A stretch of 64,000 nt of DNA. Source: Methanoregula sp. GTDB taxonomy: Archaea; Halobacteriota; Methanomicrobia; Methanomicrobiales; Methanospirillaceae. The stretch is taken from assembly GCA_026394605.1 (NCBI GenBank), contig JAPKXY010000020.1, forward strand, positions 1-64,000, written 5' to 3'. The notes beneath the pieces are model-generated. The model had not been told where the DNA came from and did not search any database. It saw only the letters and a program-made list of their open reading frames with translations. The translations under genes were made by a program, and so were the position numbers. This document shows positions 1 through 8,677 of the stretch, piece by piece. The number at the start of each line of letters is the position of its first letter. The first letter of the stretch is position 1.

Positions 1-684
1 TAGGACTTTTTTGTCATCAACCATCTTGCGTGCTGTCTGGTACGGTCCGAAGTTGAAGATCATCGCTGTCCGTTGTTCGGGTGTAGCGTTCTTGATGTTG
101 GTGGTGATATACCCGAGATCGATCTGGGTGCTCACGAATTTCGTGGTACCGTTGATCCATGAGGGCGAGGGGTCGGTGGTGTACTTCACGGTGGGCAACG
201 CGGACTGGACGACAGCGATTGAAGACACTGTGACGTTTCCATAGGTCAGGTTCCCTTTCCCCGCGATCCAGTCGGCAACAAGCTCGCCGGATTCTTCCTT
301 GTGGGTATTGATGTAATCGGTCGACGCGATGGTCAGGGCACTGATCGCGTTGACAATGTCGGGATTTTTCGCCATAAAGTCATCCCGCACGAACAGGGCA
401 CAACAGGGGTGGTCCTTCCACATGCCCGTTGGGGGGAGATCTCCTGAATAGGTAAGTACCTTTCCAATCCTGCTTTCTGCAGCCACAGCAACGAACGGCT
501 GCCACGCGATGTACCCGTCAATCTGGTTCGTTGCAAGAAGCATCGGAAGGGGCCCGACCCCTTTGCTGTACAGGATATTGACACTTGCATTGCCTGATTT
601 GACCGCCGGCTGCGTGCAGCCTGCGGTTAATAATACGAGCGCGACTGCCAGAATGGCGAGCGCTGCAAGAGAGATTCTTTTCAT
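1..684 (-). CDS. ABC transporter substrate-binding lipoprotein, NitT/TauT (SsuA)-like, 3' end outside window
   Basis: Read directly from the reverse strand: an ATG at 684 opens a frame without stops for 228 codons to the window edge, so the C-terminal end is missing. The N-terminus is a lipoprotein signal: basic MKR, a hydrophobic stretch, then the lipobox LTAGC, so the mature protein should be lipid-anchored outside the membrane. The body has features of the SsuA/TauA periplasmic-binding family, such as ILYSKGVGPLPMLL, then GYIAWQPFVAVAA and later KDHPCCALFVRDDF. By family it would present a small anion or organic substrate to an ABC permease; the substrate cannot be told. A TATA-like element sits about 25 bases upstream of the start, so the mRNA may be nearly leaderless. 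Permease and ATPase genes, if present, lie outside the window. Confidence 0.85.
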   Translation of the reverse strand, partial: MKRISLAALAILAVALVLLTAGCTQPAVKSGNASVNILYSKGVGPLPMLLATNQIDGYIAWQPFVAVAAESRIGKVLTYSGDLPPTGMWKDHPCCALFVRDDFMAKNPDIVNAISALTIASTDYINTHKEESGELVADWIAGKGNLTYGNVTVSSIAVVQSALPTVKYTTDPSPSWINGTTKFVSTQIDLGYITTNIKNATPEQRTAMIFNFGPYQTARKMVDDKKVL

Positions 685-705
685 GCGGAACTGTTGGACG
701 GGCAC

Positions 706-717
706 TATAAAAAATAT
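706..717 (-). promoter_or_regulatory. TATA box of the substrate-binding protein gene
   Basis: On the minus strand this reads ATATTTTTTATA. It lies 22-33 bases upstream of the ATG at 684, so transcription would start at or a few bases before the start codon, as is usual for leaderless archaeal mRNAs. No ribosome binding site is visible between it and the ATG, which agrees. Confidence 0.45.
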
Positions 718-840
718 CCGATTTAGGCAAATTTTTTCTCTTTTTGTGGAATTTATTGGAATTTTTTCCCCAATTGGATAAACTATTTGCCTTACTGTCC
801 ACACCCTTATCATCCTGTCCTCGCTGATCCGGCCAATATT

Positions 841-886
841 TTGTACAATTTAAACAAAGTATTTGAGGATTTGTCCCAATTGTACC
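841..886. promoter_or_regulatory. Inverted GTACAATT/AATTGTAC half-sites at the HTH regulator promoter
   Basis: GTACAATT at 843-850 and its exact complement AATTGTAC at 879-886 flank a TATA-like TTTAAAC (about 849-856) directly upstream of the HTH gene start at 893. The left copy is part of the palindrome TTGTACAA. A similar CCAATTGG palindrome lies at 769-776. The arrangement is what an autoregulatory operator would look like; binding by the neighbouring HTH protein is an inference. Confidence 0.4.
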
Positions 887-892
887 TGTATT

Positions 893-1426
893 ATGGTTCA
901 GGTAGACCCGGTTGACCGGCTCATACGAGCAGCGCTCATCTCAGATGAGGAGTTTGTCGGAACGCTCAACACCCTTTTGAAACACGACCTCAGGATCAGT
1001 GTGCGCGAGCTTGCCGACAGGAGTGGGATCTCCCAGAGCTCGCTTTACAAACTCCTGCATGGGAGGCGCTCCCCCAACCTTTCTACCCTGAGAGAGATAA
1101 TCCGTGCCCTCCGGCAGTTCTACCATGTCGGTGATGAGGACTTCATCGGCCTGATTGCCGCCCGCCCGGTGCTGGAGAACGTGGAGGAACGGGTAGCGGA
1201 GATCGAAGGGCACCGGATGCGGGTGCGGGAATATCCCGTGCACACCATGGAGGACGCGATTGTGGCGGCTGTGCGGGCAGAACGGGAAGGGGCGATTGCG
1301 ATCGTCTGCGCCCCGATTGTCTCGTCCATCATCGAGCAGCTTGTCCATGTGCCGGTCACAACCATCATCCCGCGGGAATCGGTGCAGCGGGCGATCGAGC
1401 TTGCGGCGCGCAAAGCGTGGGTTTAA
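893..1426 (+). CDS. HTH (XRE-like) transcriptional regulator with C-terminal ligand-type domain
   Basis: About 177 residues. The N-terminal part holds a helix-turn-helix: ISVRELADRSGISQSSLYKL followed by HGRRSPNLSTL, a classic XRE/Cro-type DNA-binding motif. The C-terminal part (VREYPVHTMEDAIVAAVRAE, then AIVCAPIVSSIIEQ and TTIIPRESVQRAIELAA) resembles the PrpR-type sensory fold, but the effector is unknown. A TTG start at 863 would add ten residues containing CPNC, but the ATG at 893 fits the promoter position and the family N-terminus (MVQVDPVD) better. Proteins of this architecture are common single genes in methanogens. It precedes argH by 44 bases, so co-transcription is possible but not required. 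Confidence 0.8.
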   Translation: MVQVDPVDRLIRAALISDEEFVGTLNTLLKHDLRISVRELADRSGISQSSLYKLLHGRRSPNLSTLREIIRALRQFYHVGDEDFIGLIAARPVLENVEERVAEIEGHRMRVREYPVHTMEDAIVAAVRAEREGAIAIVCAPIVSSIIEQLVHVPVTTIIPRESVQRAIELAARKAWV

Positions 1427-1470
1427 TCGCTTGATGATCAATAAAATACACAGGACAGGATGGTAAACGG

Positions 1471-2952
1471 ATGCGAACGGACGTGGTAAGGCTGGGACGC
1501 CTTTCGGGGGAGAGGACGGTGAAGATGATGCAGTTCCTCTCATCGATGAGGGCAGATCGCTGGATCGCCGATGCCGATATCCTTGTGGATATCGCGCATG
1601 TGCTGATGCTGGAGAAGCAGCGGATCATCAGTCACGATACTGCAAAACAGCTCCTGCCGGCACTGCTCGAACTCTATGATGAAGGGATACCGGAAGAAGC
1701 ATTCGACGAACAATTCGAGGACGTCCATGCCGGGATCGAGGCGCTTTTAATCGAGGCAATTGGTGCTGATATTGGGGGGCGCATGCATATCGGGCGCTCG
1801 CGGAACGATGAGGTTGCCACCTGTATCCGGATCAAACTGCGTGACGAACTGCTCAAGCAGATGGCAGCGCTCCTCAAGGTGCGGGAGGTGCTCGTAGCCA
1901 TCGCAGAACAGCATACCGAAACGGCAATGCCTGGCTTTACCCATCTCCAGCACGCCCAGCCGACAACCCTCGCCCACCACATGCTTGCCTATGAACAGGC
2001 ATTCTCCCGGGACTTTGACCGGCTCCGCGAAGCGTATGTCAGGGTAAACCAGTCCCCTCTCGGTGCCGCGGCATTTGCATCCACCGGCTATCCCATCAAC
2101 CGCGAGCTCACCGCACGTTTTTTGGGATTCGATGGGCTGGTCACGAACACCATGGACGCCGTAGCGACCCGTGACTTTGCGCTGGAGACACTGTCGGATC
2201 TCACCATTCTAATGGCAAACGTCAGCCGGCTCTGCGAGGACCTCATCATCTGGAGTACCTCATTTGTGAAATTCGTCGTGCTTGATGATGCATTCTGTTC
2301 GACCTCATCCATCATGCCGCAGAAGAAGAACCCTGACACCGCCGAAATTATGCGTGCCAAGACCGGCTCGGTATTCGGCGCATTTACCGGTGCACTGCTC
2401 ACAATAAAAGGGCTCCCGATGAGTTATAACCGGGACATGCAGGAACTCACCCCGAACATCTGGCGCGGGATGCGGGATGCAAAGGAGAGCATACGCCTTC
2501 TCATTGACATGCTCTCGAGCGCGACGTTTGATACCGGGCGGATGAAAGAAGAGGCAGGAAAAGGGTTTTCCACAGCGACAGAACTTGCCGATTCCTTTGT
2601 CAAAGCCTACGACATCCCGTTCCGTACCGCCCACAACATTGTCGGGAGGGCGATCCAGAAAGGATACCTCAACCTTGAAACGCTGGATACTGCGGCAAAA
2701 GAACTTGGTGTTGAGATATCATTTGCCGAGAAGGGGCTCACGCAGGATAAGATCAATGAGGTACTGGATGTGAGCTATTCGTTAGCCCTGCGAAAAGCTC
2801 CAGGAGGTCCCGCACCGCTTGCGACCAAGATTGCGATCGAAGAGCGCAAGAAGCAGCTCGATACCGATTCAGCGCTTATCGATGAACGGCTCGCAAAACT
2901 CTCCAGAGCAAAGGACGAGCTGATCACCGAAGCCCGGAGGCTGGTAACATAA
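1471..2952 (+). CDS. argH: Argininosuccinate lyase
   Basis: 493 residues, normal length for the family. It cleaves argininosuccinate to arginine and fumarate, the last step of arginine synthesis, in the cytoplasm. The fumarase/aspartase superfamily signature is present as SSIMPQKKNPD around residue 285, and the other conserved parts, HIGRSRNDEVATC and the TGFTHLQHAQPTTLAHH-type region with the catalytic histidine, are intact. The start MRTDVVRLGRLSG matches the family beginning. The stop TAA (2950-2952) overlaps the likely start of gatD as ATAA, where an ATGA coupling would be expected; see gatD. Confidence 0.96.
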   Translation: MRTDVVRLGRLSGERTVKMMQFLSSMRADRWIADADILVDIAHVLMLEKQRIISHDTAKQLLPALLELYDEGIPEEAFDEQFEDVHAGIEALLIEAIGADIGGRMHIGRSRNDEVATCIRIKLRDELLKQMAALLKVREVLVAIAEQHTETAMPGFTHLQHAQPTTLAHHMLAYEQAFSRDFDRLREAYVRVNQSPLGAAAFASTGYPINRELTARFLGFDGLVTNTMDAVATRDFALETLSDLTILMANVSRLCEDLIIWSTSFVKFVVLDDAFCSTSSIMPQKKNPDTAEIMRAKTGSVFGAFTGALLTIKGLPMSYNRDMQELTPNIWRGMRDAKESIRLLIDMLSSATFDTGRMKEEAGKGFSTATELADSFVKAYDIPFRTAHNIVGRAIQKGYLNLETLDTAAKELGVEISFAEKGLTQDKINEVLDVSYSLALRKAPGGPAPLATKIAIEERKKQLDTDSALIDERLAKLSRAKDELITEARRLVT

Positions 2953-4144
2953 GCGCACAATTCGCATCCGGCGATATCGTCCAGTGTGATTACGGCGGGA
3001 AACGCAGGAAAGGTATCTATATCACTGACCGCGATGGCAAGGCGGTCGTGAAACTGGATTCCGGGTATAAACACCTTCACAGACAAGGCGGCTTGAGGTT
3101 ACTCAAAACGCGTCACTCCCCATCCTCTCCATCGTATCAACCGGTGGGACCATTGCCAGCCGGATCGATTACCGGACAGGATCAGTCACCAGCCAGTTTG
3201 ATGCCAGTGATATCCTGATCGCGATCCCCGAACTGGCAACGATTGCAAATTACCGGACAAAACCCATCGCAACCATCCTCTCTGAGAACATGACACCGGC
3301 GATCTGGCGGGAGCTCGCCCGGGCAGTCCATGCAGAGATCAAGGCGGGAAGTTCAGGCGTGATTGTCACGCATGGCACCGATACGATGGCATACAGCGCT
3401 GCGGCGCTCAGCTTCATGATCGATACACCGGTGCCGATCGTCTTTGTCGGTTCACAGCGGTCTGCCGACCGGCCGTCCAGCGATAACGCGATGAACGCGG
3501 TATGTGCGGCAGCGGCAGCAAAGAGCGATCTCGGCGAAGTGGCGGTGGTGATGCATGCAACCACAAATGACGACCTTTGCGCGATCCACCGGGGAACGCG
3601 GGTGCGGAAGATGCACACATCACGTCGCGACGCGTTCCGGAGTATCGGGATAGAATCCATCGGCACTGTCGAATATCCGTCCCGTACTGTCACACTGGAG
3701 GATAGTGCGGTACGGCGTGGAAACGACAAGCTCGCCCTTCATGATAAACTGGAAGAACATTGCGGGCTCCTGCAGTTCTATCCCGGGATGTCCCCAGATC
3801 TTCTTAATGCGTATCAGGGTTACAAAGGCCTTGTGCTTGCCGGTACCGGTCTCGGGCACGTGAGCACAACGCTCATTCCGCGTCTGCGCACACTCATAGA
3901 GACCGGTACGATGATCGTGATGACCTCCCAGTGCATGCACGGGAGGGTCTGTGACCGTGTGTATGACACCGGGCGCGACCTGATCAGTGCCGGTGTGATA
4001 GAAGGCAGTGATACACTGCCCGAGACAGCTTTCGTGAAACTGATGTGGGTGCTCGCAAACGAGCGGGATCCAAAGAAAGCGCGTGCCATGATGCAGACGG
4101 ATCTCAAAGGTGAGTGCACAACGAGGAGTGCCCATGGACTATAA
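2949..4144 (+). CDS. gatD: Glutamyl-tRNA(Gln) amidotransferase subunit D, start codon and N-terminal frame damaged
   Basis: GatD is the asparaginase-like half of the archaeal GatDE enzyme; it releases ammonia from glutamine for GatE. The catalytic domain is clear: STGGTIASRIDYRTG, VTHGTDTMAYSAAALSF and GSQRSADRPSSDNAMN. The N-terminal GatD domain (GDIVQCDYGGKRRKG, VVKLDSGY) is also recognisable but lies in another frame. It reads from 2949 to about 3068 in one frame, then continues as LEVTQNASLPILSIVSTGG in the frame of the catalytic domain; one missing base near 3068-3072 would join them. The first frame has no ATG, GTG or TTG. The only candidate is ATA at 2949, eight bases after GGAGG (2936-2940), exactly where ATGA overlap with argH would fall. 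GatD is thought essential in archaea, so sequence error or very recent mutation is likely. The frame overlaps gatE by 11 bases. Confidence 0.85.
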
Positions 4145-5990
4145 GGATAACAGGCTCACCGCAGGGATAGAAATCCACCAGCAGCTGAACACACAGGAAA
4201 AACTCTTCTGTCACTGCCCGACAACACTTCGCGACACCGTGGAACATTCCGGCGAATTTTTCCGCTACCTGCGGGCGACTGAAAGCGAGATGGGCGAGAT
4301 CGACCGGGCAGCACAGGAGGAAATGAAGCGCGACCGTAAATTCGTGTATTATACCTACGATACCACCTGTCTTGTCGAAAACGATGAGGAACCGCCGGCA
4401 CCCATGAACGATGAGGCGCTTTCCCTCTCCCTCACGATCGCGAAGATGTTCTCGATGACCCCCGTGCCCCAGGTTCACCCGATGCGCAAGCTTGTGATCG
4501 ACGGTTCGAACACGAGCGGGTTCCAGCGGACAGCGCTCGTTGCGCTCAACGGGACACTCCCCAACGGTGGGCAGATAGAAACGATCTGCCTGGAAGAAGA
4601 GGCTGCGCAGCGCGTGAATGACGATATCTTCTCGCTTGACCGGCTCGGTATCCCGCTGATCGAGATCACGACGTCTCCCTGCATGCACACACCCGAGGAC
4701 GTCCAGCAGGTAGCCGAGTACATCGGCATGGTGCTGCGTTCCACCGGAAAGGTGAAGCGCGGGATCGGGACGATCCGGCAGGACGTGAACATCTCGATTG
4801 AGGGTGGCGCCCGCGTGGAGATCAAGGGCGTGCAGGAACTCGACCTTATTGCCGAGGTGGTCAGGCGGGAGGTGCAGCGGCAGAAAAACCTGCTCATGAT
4901 CCGGGATGAGCTGAAGAAGAGGGGAGCGAAAATTGACCCCAATGCAATGAAGGATGTTACCGATCTTTTTAAAAATACAAAATCCTCGATCCTGAAAAAG
5001 GCAAGAAGGATTGAAGCCGTCAGACTCAACGGCTTTGCCGGCCTGGTCGGGCGCGAGATCCAGCCGGACCGCAGGCTTGGGAGCGAGATGTCGGACTATG
5101 CGAAGGTGTGCGGGGTCGGCGGCATATTCCATACTGATGAACTTCCTGCGTACGGGATCACTGCTGATGAGGTCGCACGGCTACGGCATGCCATGAACGC
5201 CGGAGATGCGGATTGCATCGTGATCGTTGCCGGACTGAACCAGAAACAGACAGGATGTGCCAGTTTCCAGGTTTTTATCCGTGCAACAATGGCGCTCGCT
5301 TATGTCCCGGTCCCTGAGGAGACACGGAAGATGCTTGAAGGCGGGAGCACTGCATACATGCGACCGCTTCCCGGTGCGGCACGGATGTACCCCGAGACCG
5401 ATGTGCTTCCTGTCATCATCGATGACGAGCGTTGGAATGTGCTCACAGTTCCGGAACTCCTGACAGCGAAAACTAAACGCTATGCACAGGAATATGAAAT
5501 TGACCCAAACTATGCCACACAGCTGGCATTATCGGAAAAACTTCCACTGTTTGAACGCGCTGTCAGGGAAGGAATAAAACCAAAACTCACCGCGTTCACT
5601 ATTCTCTCCACAACCACGGAGCTCCGCCGCGAGGGCGTGGAGATACGAAATGTGCCTGATGATGCATACCTCGCAATCTGGCATGCGGTACAGGACGGCA
5701 GGGCTGCAAAAGAAGCCATTCCCGACCTCATCCGTTCGGTGGCATCGGGCAGCACCGTCGAGGATGCTCTTAATAAAATTGCCCCCTCAATCTCCCGAGA
5801 CGAACTCGAATCCCTTGTAAGAAAGATCATCGCACAACGTTCGGATGTTATCACGCAGAAAGGAAAGGCAGCGCTCGGCCCGCTCATGGGTGTCGTCATG
5901 GCGGAGGTTCGGGGCTCGGTTGACGGGAAAGTGGTCAGCGAGATTCTGAAACGCGAGATCGAGCGGGCGCTTGCTAAAAAGCCATCGTAA
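4134..5990 (+). CDS. gatE: Glutamyl-tRNA(Gln) amidotransferase subunit E
   Basis: 618 residues from the ATG at 4134, which follows GAGGAG at 4123-4128; a GTG at 4110 is possible but less likely. GatE is the GatB-like kinase/transamidase that activates Glu-tRNA(Gln) and converts it to Gln-tRNA(Gln). The GatB core begins with AGIEIHQQLNTQEKLFCHCP. The archaeal-specific AspRS-like insertion is in the middle (around GVGGIFHTDELPAYGI and VIVAGLNQKQTGCASFQ), and the tRNA-binding C-terminal tail ends near KREIERALAKK. It is translationally coupled to gatD by an 11-base overlap. The substrate tRNA-Gln gene is at 14261-14333. Confidence 0.96.
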   Translation: MDYKDNRLTAGIEIHQQLNTQEKLFCHCPTTLRDTVEHSGEFFRYLRATESEMGEIDRAAQEEMKRDRKFVYYTYDTTCLVENDEEPPAPMNDEALSLSLTIAKMFSMTPVPQVHPMRKLVIDGSNTSGFQRTALVALNGTLPNGGQIETICLEEEAAQRVNDDIFSLDRLGIPLIEITTSPCMHTPEDVQQVAEYIGMVLRSTGKVKRGIGTIRQDVNISIEGGARVEIKGVQELDLIAEVVRREVQRQKNLLMIRDELKKRGAKIDPNAMKDVTDLFKNTKSSILKKARRIEAVRLNGFAGLVGREIQPDRRLGSEMSDYAKVCGVGGIFHTDELPAYGITADEVARLRHAMNAGDADCIVIVAGLNQKQTGCASFQVFIRATMALAYVPVPEETRKMLEGGSTAYMRPLPGAARMYPETDVLPVIIDDERWNVLTVPELLTAKTKRYAQEYEIDPNYATQLALSEKLPLFERAVREGIKPKLTAFTILSTTTELRREGVEIRNVPDDAYLAIWHAVQDGRAAKEAIPDLIRSVASGSTVEDALNKIAPSISRDELESLVRKIIAQRSDVITQKGKAALGPLMGVVMAEVRGSVDGKVVSEILKREIERALAKKPS

Positions 5991-6071
5991 TTATTTTTTC
6001 CGCCGTGTCTTCCCATAGGTTGGCGCGAACATTTATCACCAGCACGGCAGAATTAGATAAGGAGTTTAATT

Positions 6072-6398
6072 ATGGGCAAGACAGGCACAACCATCTGGGC
6101 GCAGGTGAAGGGCGTCAAGGGACAAATCCGACTCGTCCCAAAAAAAGAATCTGAGCTCAAGACCCCGGGACCGAACCAGCGGTTCAAGGCAGGGGCGACA
6201 ACAAAGAAGTTGGACCAGGCGAACGAATCGCAATACGGTGGCAGGCGCGGGGGACGCGGCGGGCGCGGACGCAGCGGTAGCCGGCGGGGCGGGGACCGGG
6301 GGGGCACCCCGGAACGGACTGGACACCCGCTGATCAGACGGCGTATGCGCCGTGCAAAGGTCTCTGCGATGGGCACCAAGCAGAAATCCGTACGGTAA
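6072..6398 (+). CDS. Small basic RGG-rich protein, DUF5350-like
   Basis: 108 residues, very basic. The first 60 residues (MGKTGTTIWAQVKGVKGQ, then KTPGPNQRF) look like the Methanomicrobiales family DUF5350, as far as I can recall it. Residues 58-76 form an RG-rich tract (GGRRGGRGGRGRSGSRRGG) like RGG boxes of RNA-binding proteins, and the tail is Arg/Lys-rich. There is no membrane segment or signal. A short purine-rich AAGGAG (6058-6063) precedes the ATG. RNA or nucleic-acid binding is an inference from composition only. Confidence 0.7.
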   Translation: MGKTGTTIWAQVKGVKGQIRLVPKKESELKTPGPNQRFKAGATTKKLDQANESQYGGRRGGRGGRGRSGSRRGGDRGGTPERTGHPLIRRRMRRAKVSAMGTKQKSVR

Positions 6399-6440
6399 GT
6401 ACAGCACCTGAATAACCGCCTGTCTTTAGGGTGAGGTCCC

Positions 6441-6456
6441 GGGGAATGTCTTCCCC
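6441..6456 (+). terminator. Stem-loop after the RGG-rich gene
   Basis: GGGGAA (6441-6446) and TTCCCC (6451-6456) pair perfectly around a TGTC loop, 43 bases after the stop at 6398. There is no long T-run directly after it, so it may be a processing signal or an mRNA 3' end rather than a strict terminator. Confidence 0.35.
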
Positions 6457-6541
6457 CACGGTTCATCATCTCCTGACTATTGATCTATCCCCCTTTTGAG
6501 AAACTGGTGATAGTAATAATGATAACTATCTTTTATTGTGA

Positions 6542-6913
6542 ATGTCTATGGTGAGTATGAATCTCTCGACCGCAGTAAAGAGTTACCAGTTCGGCGAACG
6601 GGCAAAGTCAGAATTGATTATTGCATCCCAGCTTGCGATGGCGCTTGGAAGTTTTCCCGAACAGGAGCGGGCTGGAGGAAAGAGGATGCTACTCATGCTC
6701 ATGGAGACCATACGCTCCGAGATTCAGTTTGCCTACAATAGCACGAACCAGCAGGACTTTATGCGCGCGACCAATCCGCTCAACGAGGCAATCTCGCTTG
6801 TCGAGAGCAACCAGCTGGATAGGGCATCAGAGAAAATTGCCGCTGCTATCAGTGCTTCCACAACATCGGCACAAGAGGCATGGCAGGTACTTGCGGACCA
6901 TGGACTACTCTGA
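6542..6913 (+). CDS. Conserved small helical protein of unknown function
   Basis: 123 residues, predicted all alpha-helical (SELIIASQLAMALGSF, RMLLMLMETIRSEIQFAY, DRASEKIAAAISASTTSAQE), soluble, without cysteines or known motifs. A second ATG at 6557 would shorten it by five residues; both are plausible. Its stop overlaps the start of the nitroreductase by 14 bases, so the two are probably translated from one mRNA. I do not recognise the family. Confidence 0.65.
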   Translation: MSMVSMNLSTAVKSYQFGERAKSELIIASQLAMALGSFPEQERAGGKRMLLMLMETIRSEIQFAYNSTNQQDFMRATNPLNEAISLVESNQLDRASEKIAAAISASTTSAQEAWQVLADHGLL

Positions 6914-7427
6914 TTTTTTGGGATTTTTAACAAGCCGGTCTTCGGTACGGGAATACGTAAACGACCCTCTGAGTGATGACGAGATCACCTACATCCTTGA
7001 CTGTGCCAGCACGGCGCCAAGTGCCGGGAACCTTGAGGCATGGGACGTTGTCGTTGTGACGGACGAGGATGTGAGAATCGCGCTCAGGGACGCTGCGTAT
7101 GAACAGGACCACATCAGGGAGGCATCTGTGGTATTCGTATCGTGCGCAAACTACGTCCGCTCGATGTCGAAGTATGGCGATCGGGGTATTCTCTATGCGG
7201 TGCAGGATGCGACGATCGCGTGCACGTATATGATGCTCGCCGCCCACGCACGAAATCTCCACTCATGCTGGACCGGCGCATTCGATGAAGACGAAATCAA
7301 AGACATCCTCCGACTGCCACAGCATATCCGCCCGGTCTCGCTCCTTGCGATCGGAAAAGGTCACGCACCCCCATCACTCACAGAACGGATGGCGGTTGCC
7401 GAGCACGTGCATTTCGAACGGTGGTAA
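6900..7427 (+). CDS. Nitroreductase family flavoprotein
   Basis: 175 residues from the ATG at 6900. The open frame extends further upstream, but that part overlaps the previous gene and is not nitroreductase-like. The FMN-binding pattern is present: LTSRSSVREYVNDPLSDDEI at the N-terminus, APSAGNLEAWDVVVV, and the late GKGHAPPSLTERM. Members reduce nitro compounds, quinones or flavins with NAD(P)H and work as dimers; the substrate here is unknown. It overlaps the previous gene and is followed 15 bases later by a UPF0212 gene. Confidence 0.85.
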   Translation: MDYSDFLGFLTSRSSVREYVNDPLSDDEITYILDCASTAPSAGNLEAWDVVVVTDEDVRIALRDAAYEQDHIREASVVFVSCANYVRSMSKYGDRGILYAVQDATIACTYMMLAAHARNLHSCWTGAFDEDEIKDILRLPQHIRPVSLLAIGKGHAPPSLTERMAVAEHVHFERW

Positions 7428-7442
7428 CAGGAGTGAACAACA

Positions 7443-7781
7443 GTGCCTGACTACGTGGTGACGCTGGAATCGGCATGGATTGTCCGCGACGCGAAATCGC
7501 TGGATGATGCAATCGGGATTGCAATCAGCGAAGCGGGCAAGCGCCTGAATCCTGCTGCAAAATACGTGGATGTGGAGGCCGGCATGACCTCCTGCCCGTT
7601 CTGTGAACAGGACCTGTCCAGCGCAATCGTTGTCGCTGACACTGCACTCGTCGGGCTTGTGCTGGAAATGAAAGTTTTCAGGGCAGAGTCCACGGAACAC
7701 GCGGGACGGATCGCAAAATCGGTTATCGGCAAAGCGCTGCGGGATGTGCCGCTCAAGATTCTGGATGTGCAGGAACTATGA
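7443..7781 (+). CDS. UPF0212 / DUF555 family protein
   Basis: 112 residues, starting with GTG at 7443 behind GGAG. The family pattern is clear: [17 protein letters not shown], a CPFC pair near residue 51, [12 protein letters not shown], and [20 protein letters not shown] at the end. UPF0212 is found widely in methanogens and other Euryarchaeota; no function is established. The cysteine pair suggests a metal site or thiol role, which is only inference. The stop overlaps the next gene as ATGA, a tight translational coupling to the PfkB kinase. Confidence 0.88.
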   Translation: MPDYVVTLESAWIVRDAKSLDDAIGIAISEAGKRLNPAAKYVDVEAGMTSCPFCEQDLSSAIVVADTALVGLVLEMKVFRAESTEHAGRIAKSVIGKALRDVPLKILDVQEL

Positions 7782-8677
7782 TTCACATCGTAGGTCACAC
7801 GGCAATCGATCATATCTCGCATGTGCACCACCTGCCGGAGCGGAACGCTTCAACCCATATCACGGACCGCCGGATCTTTTTTGGGGGTGGAGCGGCAAAC
7901 ATCACTGCAGGCATTGCCCGGCTTGGTGAACCCTGCACGCTTGTGTCCTGCGTTGGCAGAGACTTTGCAGGATGCGAGTACGATTGCTGGCTGAACAATC
8001 TCGGGGTCCTTCAGCAGTTCTTTGTTATCCCGGATGCAAACACCCCCACAGCGTTCATGTTCACCGATGATGAGGGTGACCAGGTGACCTTTTTTGAATG
8101 GGGGGCATCAAAAGCGTTTGCATCTGCTGATGCACCGTACCTTCCCTTTGTTCATATGGCAACTGCGGATCCTGAATTCAACTGCCGCGTGGCGGAACGA
8201 AGCGAATTCACCTCGTTTGATCCGGGACAGGACGTATTCTGGTATACAAAGGAACAGCTTGAATCGATTATCTCAAATACGGATATCCTGTTTGCCAACC
8301 AGCATGAGGTTCTCGCCATGTGCAGCACCCTTGGCACCAGAAAAGAAGACCTCATTGGGCAGGTTGGCATGGCAATTTTCACCATGAGCGGTGAGGGGAG
8401 TACGCTCTATTCGCAGGGCACCGAACACGTCATCCCTGCTGTCCCTGTAAAGCTTGTCGATCCAACCGGAGCCGGTGACGCGTACCGTGCCGGATTTCTC
8501 ACCGCATATGTGCGCGGCTATTCACCACTCATCTGCTGCAAAATTGGCGCTGTGACAGCCTCCTTTGTCGTGGAGCACGCAGGGTGCCAGACACATCTGG
8601 CAGGCTGGGAGAGCATGCAGACCCGGTACCGGCAGCATTTCGGTGAGATTTCCACCCCGCAGGAACGGAGATTTTGA
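7778..8677 (+). CDS. PfkB-family carbohydrate/nucleoside kinase
   Basis: 299 residues of the ribokinase/PfkB fold. The glycine-rich first signature [18 protein letters not shown] is near residue 35, and the second signature [13 protein letters not shown], with its catalytic aspartate, is near residue 230. It should phosphorylate a sugar or nucleoside with ATP; archaeal members of this size include broad nucleoside kinases, but the substrate is not readable here. It overlaps UPF0212 (ATGA) and Dph6 (one base), so it sits in a tight operon of genes 6542-11069. Confidence 0.86.
   Translation: MIHIVGHTAIDHISHVHHLPERNASTHITDRRIFFGGGAANITAGIARLGEPCTLVSCVGRDFAGCEYDCWLNNLGVLQQFFVIPDANTPTAFMFTDDEGDQVTFFEWGASKAFASADAPYLPFVHMATADPEFNCRVAERSEFTSFDPGQDVFWYTKEQLESIISNTDILFANQHEVLAMCSTLGTRKEDLIGQVGMAIFTMSGEGSTLYSQGTEHVIPAVPVKLVDPTGAGDAYRAGFLTAYVRGYSPLICCKIGAVTASFVVEHAGCQTHLAGWESMQTRYRQHFGEISTPQERRF

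Noticed and set aside
941-1543. 200-codon frame antisense to the HTH gene and argH start
   Set aside because: Overlaps two well-supported genes; composition is Pro/Arg/His-rich as in shadow frames.
4104-5132. 342-codon frame antisense to gatE
   Set aside because: It lies fully under gatE, has no recognisable domains and reflects codon composition of the real gene.
6455-6480. Possible C/D sRNA on the minus strand (ATGATGA)
   Set aside because: No D or D' box (CTGA) at proper distance and no closing stem.
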